From contig NZ_QHKS01000003.1 of NCBI RefSeq assembly GCF_003353175.1, positions 1 through 64,000 on the forward strand: 64,000 nucleotides of DNA. The letters are read 5' to 3'. Both the position numbers and the translations under genes were made by a program. Every line of letters starts with the position of its first letter. Position 1 is the first letter of the stretch. Below, one piece after another: positions 26,634-35,197 of the stretch. The stretch is from Paraburkholderia lacunae (GTDB lineage Bacteria > Pseudomonadota > Gammaproteobacteria > Burkholderiales > Burkholderiaceae). The notes under the pieces are model-generated. The model made no database searches. It saw nothing but the letters and a program-made list of their open reading frames with translations, and was not told the origin of the DNA.

Positions 26634-27518
26634 ATGGCTCACTCTCTGTTGTTCGATTCTCCTGCCCACGCGGCCTATGGCGCCGCGCGCCGCACCGCGG
26701 CGCTGGCCGCGCTGGTACTGCTCGGCGCGTGCGCGTCGAAAGACGGCATCGGCTACGGCATCGGCCAGCAGGCCGAGCGCGCGATGCTGGCCCAGAAGGC
26801 CAATCGCGATGCCGCGCCGGACACCCCCGGCATGTACTTCGGACTGATCGACAAGATGCAGTCGCAAGGGCTGTATTTCGCGTCGCTCGCGCACATCGAC
26901 GCCTACGAAAAGCAGTACGGCGCGAGTCCCGATACGAATCTGCTGCGCGCCGATGCACTGCGGATGACCGATCAGCCGGCCGCCGCAATCGCCGCCTACG
27001 GACAATTGCTGAAGACGCCGTTGGCCGCGCGCGGTTACCGCGGCATCGGTTTGATCGCCGGCGCGGCGGGCGATTTCGCGGGCGCCGCGCAGGCACTGCA
27101 ACAGGCCGCGCAACTCGCGCCGACCGACGCGGTGACCCTGTCGGACCTCGGCTATGCGCGGCTGCGCAACGGCGACGTGAACGGCGCGCGCGTGCCGTTG
27201 ATGAAGGCCGCGGAGCTCGATCAGAACAATCCGAAGATCGTCAGCAACGTTGCGCTCTATCTGCTCGCCAACGGCGACCAGGCGCGGGCGCTGGCGGTGA
27301 TGAATCAGCAGAAGCTGGCGCCCGATGTGCGCGCCGCGATTCGCAGCGATGCGGCGAAGGTGGCCGCGGCGGAGCGTGCGCAAGCGCGTGGTCCGCAAGC
27401 GCAGACACAACAACAGGCCGGGCAGGCCGGTGCGGGTATGAGTGCCGGCACGGGGACAGTCGCGAGCGCGCAGGGCATCGAACCGGCGCCGCGCCTGCTG
27501 AAACGCTTTGCGCAGTGA
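26634..27518 (+). CDS. tadD: TPR lipoprotein TadD
   Basis: A 294-residue lipoprotein (signal ending in VLLGAC, C33) with several TPR-like helical pairs between about 70 and 225 (FASLAHIDAYEKQYGASPDT, AYGQLLKTPLAARGYRGIGL, DAVTLSDLGYARLRNGDVNG, NPKIVSNVALYLLANGDQARA). TadD proteins are pilotin-like factors that help the secretin assemble. The C-terminal 60 residues are Gln/Ala-rich and probably disordered. The ribosome-binding site AAGG lies 9 bases before the ATG at 26634. Confidence 0.9.
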   Translation: MAHSLLFDSPAHAAYGAARRTAALAALVLLGACASKDGIGYGIGQQAERAMLAQKANRDAAPDTPGMYFGLIDKMQSQGLYFASLAHIDAYEKQYGASPDTNLLRADALRMTDQPAAAIAAYGQLLKTPLAARGYRGIGLIAGAAGDFAGAAQALQQAAQLAPTDAVTLSDLGYARLRNGDVNGARVPLMKAAELDQNNPKIVSNVALYLLANGDQARALAVMNQQKLAPDVRAAIRSDAAKVAAAERAQARGPQAQTQQQAGQAGAGMSAGTGTVASAQGIEPAPRLLKRFAQ

Positions 27519-27544
27519 CCGGCCGCGTAATCAGGGGAACGGAT

Positions 27545-27946
27545 ATGAACAACAGATCGACGAAGCGGGTCTGGATCATTTCGACGCTAGCCGTCGGCGT
27601 GATGATGGGCGTGGCCACGGCAGCCTTCGCGCAGACTGACGAGCCCGCTCAGCCCGCCCAGCCGCCGATGCGGGCAAGCGAGGTGGGACACGCGACGCGT
27701 GCATGGCTCGAGCTGCAAAGCAGCAACACGCAAGCCGCGCCAGCGCTGCCGATGCTCGGCGCCGAAGCCGGACTGGCTTACCGGCGCTACATGGAATCGT
27801 TCAAGAGCAGGATTCCTGAACTGTATGGGTCGGCGCTGAATAACGGTGGCGGTGGCGGCAATGGCGGTGGCATTGGCGGCGGCAACGGCGGGAGCGGCGG
27901 CACGTCGGGCGGACTCGGCGGCGGTGGCGGTGGCGGCGGGTACTGA
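27545..27946 (+). CDS. DUF3613-type exported protein with Gly-rich tail
   Basis: A 133-residue protein with a Sec signal peptide (ISTLAVGVMMGVATAAFA, cut after about residue 29), a short conserved helical domain (ASEVGHATRAWLELQSSN, GAEAGLAYRRYMESFKSRIP; about 42-95) as in DUF3613 proteins of tad loci, and a tail of about 35 residues that is almost pure glycine and ends in tyrosine. It lies between tadD and the tadG-type gene, so it is probably a periplasmic accessory of the pilus. Function unknown; the glycine tail may be disordered or mediate contacts. Confidence 0.82.
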   Translation: MNNRSTKRVWIISTLAVGVMMGVATAAFAQTDEPAQPAQPPMRASEVGHATRAWLELQSSNTQAAPALPMLGAEAGLAYRRYMESFKSRIPELYGSALNNGGGGGNGGGIGGGNGGSGGTSGGLGGGGGGGGY

Positions 27947-27947
27947 C

Positions 27948-29786
27948 ATGCGTAGGCGTCAATCATCCGTCGACCTGTCCGCTCGCTGTCGGCGTCTGCA
28001 CTCCAGGCAGCGTGGCGGCGTGGCAATGCTTGCCGTGCGTGCCAGGCATCGCCGTCAGCATGGCGCGGTCGCGGTGCTGGCGGCGCTCTGGCTGAGCATC
28101 GCGCTTGCGGCGTTAGGCGCGCTGGACGTGGGCAACGTGTATTTCGCGCGGCGGCAGTTGCAGCGCACGGCGGATCTGGCGGCGATGGCGGGCGTCCAGG
28201 TCATCAGCAGTTCGGGCGGATGTGCCACGGCGACGACGGCTGTGCAACAGAACGCCGCCGCTAACGGTTTCTCGGCTGACGGCACCACCATGACGCTGAA
28301 CACGACCTGCGGACGTTGGGATACGAGTTCCAATACTTACTTCGGTACGAGCGGCAACCCGCTCAATGCGGTCCAGGTGCAGGCAACGCAGGTTGTGCCT
28401 TATTTCTTCCTCGTGGGCAAACGCAACGTAACGGCGACTGCGACGGCGCTGGCATCCAACATCGATTCGTTCTCCCTCGGTACCGGCATTGCGACGATCA
28501 ACACGCAGCAGTCGGCGCTGCTCAACGCGATCCTCGGTGGATTGTTGAAAACCAGCGTGTCGCTCAGCGTCGGCGATATGCAAAGTCTTGCGACGGCGCA
28601 TATCAAGATTCAGGATTTGATGGTGGCGCTGGGCGTTTCGACAGTCCAGGGTTTGCTCGACACAACGGTGAGTTACCAGTCGCTGACCGTTGCCATGGTC
28701 AAAGCATTGCAGGCGGGCGGAGACACCATCAATGCGGCAATTTTGCAGACGCTGGCTGTCGCTGTTCCGGGCGGCCAGAACATTACCGTGGGCGACGGCG
28801 GAACGTCCGCACCCGGGCTGCTGGCGCTGGGGCTCGCCAACCCGAATTCCGCAATGACTGCGACCATCAACGTGTTCGACGCGTTGATGGTCGCCGCGCA
28901 GATCGCTCAGCGCAGTCCGGACGGCACGGCGAGCAAAGCGCCGCTGATCAATGTAGCGGCTGGTTTGCCAGGCGTGGCCGGCGTTTCGCTGCGGATCATC
29001 AATCCGCCGGCGCTGGCTATGGGTGAGGGTGGCACGTACATGCTCAACGGCGTATCCACACCGCGCACGCAAGCGCGCACGGCGGTGATCAACGCGGATG
29101 TCAGTCTGTCGCCCTTGCCGCTGTTCAGCTCGCTTACCCTGGGGCTACCGTCCGTGCTCTCGGTTTCGGTCTCCGCGCTGAGTACGCCGCTCGTGGTGTC
29201 GTTGGCTGTCGCGCCAGGCACGGCGACGCTAAGCTCAGTCGATTGTGAAAGCACCAAAGCGGCTACCGCGGCCACGATTCAGGTTGCGCCGGGTATTGCA
29301 TCGGTCTGCCTCGGCGCCAACTCGTCCTGTGGCGGAGCGATCAAAGTGGCATCGGTCTCGACGACGATACTCGGCGCTAACGTGCAGGTGGCCAATGTCG
29401 TACTGAACGGCATCGGTCCAATGCAACTCGCCCCTGGCACAACCACGCCGCTGGTGTTCGACGGCTCGTCCGGCAGCTTCGACGCGACGAGGAGCGCCAA
29501 CTCCAACGCGCTCGGCAGCGACGCGTCCGTACTGACCACGCAATTGCTCGCGGCATTGCCTGGCGCATTGGACGTCTCGCTTCTGAATCATTCAGTCGAT
29601 CTGTCCGCGCTCCTTTCACCCATTCTTTCCGGCGTAGCGAACGCCTTGACGCCCTTGCTTCAAACCGTCTTCGCCCTGCTCGACACCGTACTCGTCCCGA
29701 CGCTTTCACTGTTGGGCGCGCAGGTCGGCACCGCGACGGTCCACAACATGTCGCTGACATGCGGCGTCTCGCAACTGGTCAACTAG
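27948..29786 (+). CDS. tadG: TadG-like pilus-associated membrane protein
   Basis: A 612-residue protein whose N-terminus fits TadG/TadE-like proteins: a basic leader, then HGAVAVLAALWLSIALAALGALDVGNVYFARRQLQRTADLAAMAG, a membrane helix with the family's QLQRTADLAALAG-type stretch. The large rest is extracytoplasmic, rich in Thr, Val and Ala with few cysteines, and has no von Willebrand domain that I can see. The stop of the previous gene and this ATG are one base apart. An ATG 78 bp downstream is an alternative start. It is the last structural gene of the locus. Confidence 0.85.
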   Translation: MRRRQSSVDLSARCRRLHSRQRGGVAMLAVRARHRRQHGAVAVLAALWLSIALAALGALDVGNVYFARRQLQRTADLAAMAGVQVISSSGGCATATTAVQQNAAANGFSADGTTMTLNTTCGRWDTSSNTYFGTSGNPLNAVQVQATQVVPYFFLVGKRNVTATATALASNIDSFSLGTGIATINTQQSALLNAILGGLLKTSVSLSVGDMQSLATAHIKIQDLMVALGVSTVQGLLDTTVSYQSLTVAMVKALQAGGDTINAAILQTLAVAVPGGQNITVGDGGTSAPGLLALGLANPNSAMTATINVFDALMVAAQIAQRSPDGTASKAPLINVAAGLPGVAGVSLRIINPPALAMGEGGTYMLNGVSTPRTQARTAVINADVSLSPLPLFSSLTLGLPSVLSVSVSALSTPLVVSLAVAPGTATLSSVDCESTKAATAATIQVAPGIASVCLGANSSCGGAIKVASVSTTILGANVQVANVVLNGIGPMQLAPGTTTPLVFDGSSGSFDATRSANSNALGSDASVLTTQLLAALPGALDVSLLNHSVDLSALLSPILSGVANALTPLLQTVFALLDTVLVPTLSLLGAQVGTATVHNMSLTCGVSQLVN

Positions 29787-29801
29787 CGTAACCATGACAA
29801 G

Positions 29802-31193
29802 ATGAGAACCACCACCAAAATCGACGAACTCGATATCTACGTCTGGGAAGGCAAGGCCGATATCGTCGACCGGGTTGCGCGCTGCATGGCGAGCTTCGAC
29901 GTCGAAGTGATCCGCGCGGACGATATCGCGATCTCGCCTGAACGGACCGCGCTACGGCCGTCCCTCGCCATCATCAGCGTTTCGGTGATCGACAGCGGCG
30001 CGCTGGTCCTGCGCGACTGGCAGGTCGCGCACGGTATCCCGGTGGTCTGGGTCGGCGCCGCGCCGCGCGACCACGATCCGGCGATGTACCCGTCCGAGTA
30101 TTCGCACGTCCTGCCGCTCGACTTCACCTGCGCCGAGTTGCGCGGGATGGTCATGAAGCTCGTGCTGCAATTGCGCGCGCATAGCGCCAAGACGCACGAG
30201 TCGGACGCGATGATCGCCAACTCGGAGTGCATGCAGGCGCTGCTGCACGAAGTCGACACCTTTGCCGACTGCGACACGAGCGTGCTCGTGCACGGCGAAA
30301 CCGGCGTCGGCAAGGAACGCATCGCGCAACTGCTGCACGACAAACACAGCCGCTACGGACAAGGTCCGTTCGTCGCGGTGAACTGTGGCGCGATTCCTGA
30401 CGGGCTGTTCGAGTCGCTGTTCTTCGGCCACTCGAAAGGATCGTTCACCGGCGCGGTGGTCGCGCATAAAGGTTACTTCGAGCAGGCCGACGGCGGCACG
30501 CTGTTCCTCGACGAAATCGGCGATCTGCCGCTTTACCAGCAGGTCAAGCTGCTGCGCGTACTGGAAGACAGCGCGGTCACGCGAATCGGCTCGGCTACGC
30601 CGGTGAAACTCGACTTCCGGCTGGTGGCGGCGACCAACAAGCATCTGCCGCAACTGGTCAAGGACGGCACCTTCCGCGCCGACCTCTACTACCGGCTCGC
30701 GGTGATCGAGCTGAAGATCCCGTCGCTGGAAGAACGGGGCGCGGTCGACAAGATCGCGATCTTCAAGGCGTTCATCGCGCAGATCGTCGGCTCGGAGCGG
30801 CTCTCTGCGTTGCCCGACCTGCCGTACTGGCTGGCCGACGCTGTCGCCGACACCTATTTCCCCGGCAATGTGCGCGAACTGCGCAACCTCGCCGAGCGCA
30901 TCGGCGTGACGGTGCGTCAGATCGGTGCCTGGGATGCGGCGCGCTTGCAACGCTTGCTGGCGCTCGCGCGCACCAGCCAGCCTGTGCCCGCCGAGAGCGC
31001 CGCCGAAGTGCTCGTGGACCGCAGCAAATGGGACATGGCCGAGCGCAACCGCGTGCTTGCCGCACTCGACGCAAACAGTTGGCGCCGGCAGGACACGGCG
31101 CTGTACCTCGGCATCAGCCGCAAGGTGTTGTGGGAGAAGATGCGTAAGTATCAAATTTTTGACGAAGAGCCCGAAACACGCGAAAGTGAGTAA
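29802..31193 (+). CDS. Enhancer-binding (NtrC/VpsR-type) transcriptional regulator
   Basis: A 463-residue regulator. N-terminal domain (1-125): receiver-like fold but without an obvious phospho-acceptor Asp, as in VpsR/FleQ-type proteins. AAA+ domain (about 138-375): Walker A GETGVGKE at 165-172, Walker B LFLDEIGD at 234-241, and the sigma-54 contact loop as GSFTGA (213-218) instead of GAFTGA. C-terminal Fis-type helix-turn-helix ([20 protein letters not shown]). It lies 15 bp after tadG, so it most likely controls the pilus. The candidate sigma-54 promoter at 17339-17354 is a possible target. A changed GAFTGA loop also occurs in regulators that work without sigma-54, so the mode is open. Confidence 0.88.
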   Translation: MRTTTKIDELDIYVWEGKADIVDRVARCMASFDVEVIRADDIAISPERTALRPSLAIISVSVIDSGALVLRDWQVAHGIPVVWVGAAPRDHDPAMYPSEYSHVLPLDFTCAELRGMVMKLVLQLRAHSAKTHESDAMIANSECMQALLHEVDTFADCDTSVLVHGETGVGKERIAQLLHDKHSRYGQGPFVAVNCGAIPDGLFESLFFGHSKGSFTGAVVAHKGYFEQADGGTLFLDEIGDLPLYQQVKLLRVLEDSAVTRIGSATPVKLDFRLVAATNKHLPQLVKDGTFRADLYYRLAVIELKIPSLEERGAVDKIAIFKAFIAQIVGSERLSALPDLPYWLADAVADTYFPGNVRELRNLAERIGVTVRQIGAWDAARLQRLLALARTSQPVPAESAAEVLVDRSKWDMAERNRVLAALDANSWRRQDTALYLGISRKVLWEKMRKYQIFDEEPETRESE

Positions 31194-31240
31194 TAATGAG
31201 ACGGTTGTACTAAAACAAAGACTGTTCAAGCAGGAATTAC

Positions 31241-31948
31241 ATGGACCGAAAGTCGAAATTACGGCGGATTGCTCTCGCCGTATGGATCACGTTGGGGGCC
31301 GTGCAGGGCGCTTATGCGCAGGCTCTGCCGGATAGCGGGGCGAGCGCTGGCGTCGTTGCCCAGCCGGGCACGACAACCGCATTGCCGGCGACTCCGCCGG
31401 CGCAGACGGGAGCGCTGACGCCGGACGAAGCGAAGCAATCCGCCGCGGGGAATGTGGCGGAATTGCAGCAGATGATTCGCGGGTCCGATCTGAGCGAATT
31501 GCGCACGACGTACAACGGCAGCTACGGTGCGAGCTTGCTGTTCTACGGCAAGGAGATGACTTACTACATCGCGCTGTTCCAGCAGAAGAATTTCTGGCGT
31601 GTCATCAAGACGCAGGACGCGACGCGTGCCGAGATGATCTACAAGGATTTTGCCCGTCAGACACTGCAACTGTCCGAGGTCGAGATTCGCCGCACGCAGC
31701 TCGAAGCGCAAAAAGCGTTCACGGAGCGGATGATCGCGTTGTCGCAAGAACGGGCAAACCGCTTGCAGGCTGACCTGACCGTCGCGCGTCAGCAGCAGAA
31801 CATTGTCACGAGCCAGCAGCAGCAAACCCGCGCCGAAGCGACGGCGCTGGCGCAACAGAAGGCCGCGGCACAAGACCAGCTGCGCGCAGCGCAGCGCCAG
31901 GTACGCGAACTGCAGCGCCAATTGGAATCGGGCTTGCCGTCGCACTGA
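31241..31948 (+). CDS. DUF2968 family exported protein
   Basis: A 235-residue protein with a Sec signal peptide (cut after GAYA, about residue 25), a Pro/Thr-rich stretch, and the DUF2968 domain: GNVAELQQMIRGSDLSELRT, TYNGSYGASLLFYGKEMTYY, ALFQQKNFWRVIKT. The C-terminal third (about 150-230) is a Gln/Ala-rich coiled coil (AEMIYKDFARQTLQLSEVEI onward). Likely periplasmic; function unknown. A good ribosome-binding site (AGGAA) precedes the ATG. It follows the regulator by 47 bp and may be co-transcribed with it. Confidence 0.85.
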   Translation: MDRKSKLRRIALAVWITLGAVQGAYAQALPDSGASAGVVAQPGTTTALPATPPAQTGALTPDEAKQSAAGNVAELQQMIRGSDLSELRTTYNGSYGASLLFYGKEMTYYIALFQQKNFWRVIKTQDATRAEMIYKDFARQTLQLSEVEIRRTQLEAQKAFTERMIALSQERANRLQADLTVARQQQNIVTSQQQQTRAEATALAQQKAAAQDQLRAAQRQVRELQRQLESGLPSH

Positions 31949-32000
31949 AAGAGAGCGATTGGACCGGCAGGGACGGGGGCGGCAACGGTTTTGGAAGTAC

Positions 32001-32025
32001 CGGGTCGGCGCGCCGAGCGCCGCCC
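32001..32025. repeat. Hairpin between convergent genes
   Basis: CGGG-T-CGGCGC and GCGCCG-CCCG form a 10-bp stem with one bulge around a 5-base loop, between the convergent DUF2968 gene and the small DEALEE protein gene. It may act as a shared weak terminator, though no T-run is present. Confidence 0.45.
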
Positions 32026-32034
32026 GAAGCTGCT

Positions 32035-32229
32035 CTAATGCCGCTTCTTACCGGCCTGCGGCGAGTGCACGGCCGGCATATGATGTGGATCCGTGATGTC
32101 GACAGCAATCGGATCACTAGCAGGAAAACTTTCCTCCAGTGCCTCATCGAGGCGGCTATCAGCGGACCCAGCGAGCGGCTCCGCTCCCTTGACCTTGACA
32201 TCGGATGCATGCGGCTTCGGCTTGGACAT
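32035..32229 (-). CDS. Small conserved acidic protein
   Basis: A 64-residue protein from the ATG at 32229 (ribosome-binding site GGAGC). The core reads RLDEALEESFPASDPIAVD, a short motif (DEALEETFPASDPP-like) found in many small proteins of Proteobacteria, followed by a His/Lys-rich end. A longer in-frame version would add 39 residues with no support. No signal peptide or membrane segment. Function unknown. Confidence 0.7.
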   Translation of the reverse strand: MSKPKPHASDVKVKGAEPLAGSADSRLDEALEESFPASDPIAVDITDPHHMPAVHSPQAGKKRH

Positions 32230-32578
32230 GACGTGCTCCGCTTTGAAAGTGTCGTTAGTCCAGCATAGCCCAATGCCAAACCCACCGGCCATCTGCCGCA
32301 TGGCCAGCGAAGCATTTCCCCCAACGCCGGTAAGCATTGCCTTCAAAAGAACCGCCCGCGCAGTTCAAGCACGCGATTAGAAAAAGAAAAGCGGAATTAA
32401 AACCGGACCGTTCCACCTCGTCTTCCAGTGTGTCGTCAGACAAAAGACAGAAAGACAAAAGGCAACGAGCAACACGGCAATTGGCTCGATGCCGGCCGCA
32501 TCGAGGCCGACAACAACCGCATGCCGCCCGACGGCGTCTCCACAACGGGGCAGCGCAATAACAAGGCAGCGCGAAAAC
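32230..32578. other. Divergent intergenic region
   Basis: Between two small divergent genes. It contains a purine-rich stretch (AGACAAAAGACAGAAAGACA, 32437-32456) but no promoter or gene I can support. Confidence 0.4.
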
Positions 32579-32806
32579 ATGGAACCCAAGACCCCTGCAC
32601 CGACGCAGCGCTTCAATGCGTCACACGTGGTGGAAGCTGAATTGGCTCATCTGGATTGGGCGACGCGGCAACCGGCGCTGAGCATGCTGGACGCCGGCTA
32701 CTGGCGGCGCCGCTTGCTGGCGGTCAAGTGCAGATTCGAAATGACGCAGCGGCAAAACATGCGGCTGGAAAGGATTCTGCAGCGGCTCGGCTATCCTTCG
32801 GATTAG
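32579..32806 (+). CDS. Small hypothetical protein
   Basis: A 75-residue open frame starting at the ATG at 32579. The sequence is a plausible small soluble protein: RFNASHVVEAELAHLDWATR, then a basic amphipathic helix YWRRRLLAVKCRFEMTQRQN and RLERILQRLGYPSD. Residue composition is more protein-like than the overlapping frames. An earlier start at 32489 is possible, but its sequence is low-complexity. I do not recognise a family. Confidence 0.5.
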   Translation: MEPKTPAPTQRFNASHVVEAELAHLDWATRQPALSMLDAGYWRRRLLAVKCRFEMTQRQNMRLERILQRLGYPSD

Positions 32807-32828
32807 CCTGCCGCTGCGTCAAAACAGC

Positions 32829-33329
32829 TTATTCGTTGCCGCCACCGTTGCCGCCGCCATGATTACCGTTGCCATGGTTGCCGCCCTCGCCGCCGCCCGT
32901 GCCGAACAGGCGCCGGCGGCGCGTCACGACCACCGGTCCATCCGACGGGCTGCCGCGCTCGGACGATGCCGGCCGGTCCGGCGACGGCTGTGCGCCGTAC
33001 GACTCGCGTGGTTCACGCGGTTCGCGGGACTCACGATGGTCGCGCGGTTCACGCGAGCCGTGCGGGCCGCGCGTGGTGTGCTCGCCGTGCGCAGGCCGTC
33101 CGGCACGCGGCGCCGGACGCGTGCCGGTGTCGAGCTGGATCGTCGAGATCGCGCGCTTGTAGATGCCTTGCAGGCCGACAGGCGTGCGCAGCATCACCAG
33201 GTACTGATCGAACGACTCGATGCACCCCGTCAGGCGAATGCCGTTGACAAGGTAGATTTCGACGCGCTTTCGTTCCTTGCGCGCTGCGTTCATGAAGTCG
33301 TTTTGCGGATGCGATTCTGCGGATGCCAT
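32829..33329 (-). CDS. hfq: Hfq-type RNA chaperone with long Gly/Arg-rich tail (second Hfq)
   Basis: A 166-residue protein whose first 70 residues form an Sm/Hfq domain: [25 protein letters not shown], the Sm1 stretch [11 protein letters not shown], and [14 protein letters not shown]. Compared with standard Hfq (YKHAIST), the histidine of the proximal RNA-binding site is arginine (R59). The following 100 residues are rich in Arg, Glu, Pro and Gly ([18 protein letters not shown]) and end in a Gly/Asn/His stretch; standard Burkholderia Hfq is about 79 residues. Burkholderia species are known to carry a second, longer Hfq with separate functions, and this fits it. An upstream TTG would add two residues; the ATG at 33329 is preferred. 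Confidence 0.88.
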   Translation of the reverse strand: MASAESHPQNDFMNAARKERKRVEIYLVNGIRLTGCIESFDQYLVMLRTPVGLQGIYKRAISTIQLDTGTRPAPRAGRPAHGEHTTRGPHGSREPRDHRESREPREPRESYGAQPSPDRPASSERGSPSDGPVVVTRRRRLFGTGGGEGGNHGNGNHGGGNGGGNE

Positions 33330-33689
33330 GGACAATTCAGGTTAGAAAGACGGTTGTTCGCCGCGATTCTACCCTGTGTGGGGGCGGAACGCGTCGGCGG
33401 GCGAACTGCGTCCACTATAACGGCTTGCACGCACATAAGCATCTGATAACTATTGGCTGTAACGTTGAGTTACGAATCTGCGCACGGATGGCGCCTTCCG
33501 TGATGGTGGTGACGCGCCGCCGGCGCAGATGGCGGGAAAAGATGGCGCCTGCCGCCGAACGCACGGAATAAACCGGCATCGGCTCGCGTTAAGTCAGCAT
33601 GGCAGCGCTGCGTTTCGCGCGCGGCCGACTGGGGCCTGGCCCCGCCGGCCGTCGGCTGCGCCGGTCGAAACGTCAATAGGAGATGGACC
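33330..33689. other. Divergent region between hfq2 and the lipoprotein/sigma unit
   Basis: On the minus strand TATAGT (33419-33414) could be the -10 of the hfq gene. On the plus strand TTGCAC (33425-33430) and TAACTA (33447-33452) with a 16-bp spacer are a weak promoter candidate for the lipoprotein/sigma unit. No gene is seen. Confidence 0.4.
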
Positions 33690-33842
33690 ATGAAAGGAAT
33701 CCGCATTCTTTCCACCGTGTTTGTGCTATTCGCGCTGGCGCTAGGTTCGCTCGCGACGAGCGGCTGCACCTCGGCGACCGACAGCAGCGCGTCGAGCCCC
33801 AGCGGTAGCGGCGGCAGCGGCGGCGGTGGCGGCGGCTACTGA
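33690..33842 (+). CDS. Small lipoprotein with Gly-rich tail ending in Tyr
   Basis: A 50-residue product with a lipoprotein-type signal (ILSTVFVLFALALGSLATSGC; Cys at 26) and a mature part of only 25 residues: a Ser-rich stretch, then glycines and a terminal tyrosine. A strong ribosome-binding site (TAGGAG, 33677-33682) precedes the ATG. The stop is 15 bp before the sigma factor start and in the same reading frame. The tail resembles that of the DUF3613 protein at 27545-27946. Function unknown; it may be the signal sensed by the sigma/anti-sigma pair. Confidence 0.7.
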   Translation: MKGIRILSTVFVLFALALGSLATSGCTSATDSSASSPSGSGGSGGGGGGY

Positions 33843-33857
33843 GCATTCGCACGCCGG

Positions 33858-34379
33858 GTGAAATTCGAAGCGGAAGTGATTTCGTGGCTCCCGCAGTTGC
33901 GCCGCTATGCGCGCGCACTGACGGGCGACCGCGCCTGGGCCGACGATCTCGTGCAGGATACGGCGGAGCGCGCGCTCGCGCGCTGGGCGGCGTTCCGGCC
34001 GAACAGCAACCTGCGCGCGTGGCTGCTGACGATCCTGCGGCACCTGTACATCGATCAGTTGCGCGGACGCCGCGAGATTGCCGTCGACGACGAAAGCGCG
34101 CCGTGGCGCAATCTCGAGGCGCCGCACGGCGAAGTCGACGGTCTGGTGCTGCGCGATTTGCAGCGCGCGCTGTATTGCTTGCCGCTCGAGCAACGGGAAG
34201 TGCTGCTGCTCGTCTGCGTGGAGGAGTTGACGTACCAGGAGGCGTCGAGCGCGCTCGGCGTGCCGATCGGTACGGTGATGTCGCGGTTGTCGCGCGCGCG
34301 TGAACACATGCGCGTGCTGCTGACCGAAGGTCCGGCGCGAACAAATAATCCGCCGCTGAAAGTAGTGAGAAATCCGTGA
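33858..34379 (+). CDS. ECF-family RNA polymerase sigma factor
   Basis: A 173-residue alternative sigma factor. Region 2 spans about 5-75 (EVISWLPQLRRYARALTGDR, DDLVQDTAERALARWAAF, LRAWLLTILRHLYIDQLR) and region 4 about 110-160 (ALYCLPLEQREVLLLVCVEE, LTYQEASSALGVPIGTVMSR, LSRAREHMR). The start is GTG at 33858, the only one possible: an in-frame TGA lies 15 bp upstream and no other start precedes region 2. No ribosome-binding site is visible, so translation may be coupled to the lipoprotein upstream. The anti-sigma gene overlaps its stop. Confidence 0.9.
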   Translation: MKFEAEVISWLPQLRRYARALTGDRAWADDLVQDTAERALARWAAFRPNSNLRAWLLTILRHLYIDQLRGRREIAVDDESAPWRNLEAPHGEVDGLVLRDLQRALYCLPLEQREVLLLVCVEELTYQEASSALGVPIGTVMSRLSRAREHMRVLLTEGPARTNNPPLKVVRNP

Positions 34380-35197
34380 TGAACAATGACGACCCCGATT
34401 CCGGACTGCCCGAAGGGCTCGATCTGCGAGCGCTGTCGGCGTTTGTCGACGGCGAGTTGCCAGCCGGGCAGCGCGCCGCGGTAGAGGCGCAACTGGCGCA
34501 ACACTCGCAGGCCGCCGCGCAGGTGGCCGCGTGGCGCGCGCAGAAATCGGCGTTGCAGGCGATGTGCGGCGCGCCGGAGCATGATGAGCCGGTTTTCATC
34601 GTGGTGCGCCCGTCGCCGCCCTGGTGGCGGCGCGCCGGTCTCGCGGCGTGCTGGCTGGCGGCCGGCGCGGGTCTCGCGCTGGCGTTGGGGCCGCTCGCGC
34701 CGCGTCTGACGGGCGGGGCATGGGACGGCTTGAGCGGTTTCGGTGGCAATCCGGTGGCCAGCTTTGCCCGGCGCGCCGACATCGCGTATGCGGTTTATAC
34801 GCCTGAGCGGCGTCATCCGGTCGAAATCGCCGCGAGCGAGGAAGAGCATCTGATCAACTGGCTGTCCAAGCGGCTGAACCGGCCGTTGTCGGTGCCGTCA
34901 TTGCAGGAATACGGATATTCGCTGGTGGGCGGCCGGCTGTTGCCCGGCGAAGCGGGACCGGCCGCGCAGTTCATGTACGAGAACCGGAGCGGCGCGCGCC
35001 TCACGCTGTACATCACCGGCATTTCGCGCGACGAAACCGCGTTCCGCCTGTTCCGCGACGGCAACCGGCGCACCTTCTACTGGGTCAGCGACCGCATGGG
35101 CTACGCCCTGTCCGGGCCGATCGCCGAGGGCAAGCTGCGCTCGATTGCCATCGAGGTGTGCGGCGCCCTCGGCGGCAAGCCGGAATCGTGGCAGTAA
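34379..35197 (+). CDS. Membrane-bound anti-sigma factor
   Basis: A 272-residue protein. The N-terminal cytoplasmic part (LRALSAFVDGELPAGQRAAV, about 15-65) is of the anti-sigma type but has no Cys-x-x-Cys, so it is not of the zinc-binding subgroup. One membrane helix at about 83-105 (AGLAACWLAAGAGLALALG) is followed by a periplasmic domain of 165 residues (YAVYTPERRHPVEIAASEEE, WLSKRLNRPLSVPSLQEYGY, LVGGRLLPGEAGPAAQFMYE). The start overlaps the sigma stop (TGATG). It should hold the ECF sigma at the membrane until a periplasmic signal arrives. Confidence 0.88.
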   Translation: MNNDDPDSGLPEGLDLRALSAFVDGELPAGQRAAVEAQLAQHSQAAAQVAAWRAQKSALQAMCGAPEHDEPVFIVVRPSPPWWRRAGLAACWLAAGAGLALALGPLAPRLTGGAWDGLSGFGGNPVASFARRADIAYAVYTPERRHPVEIAASEEEHLINWLSKRLNRPLSVPSLQEYGYSLVGGRLLPGEAGPAAQFMYENRSGARLTLYITGISRDETAFRLFRDGNRRTFYWVSDRMGYALSGPIAEGKLRSIAIEVCGALGGKPESWQ

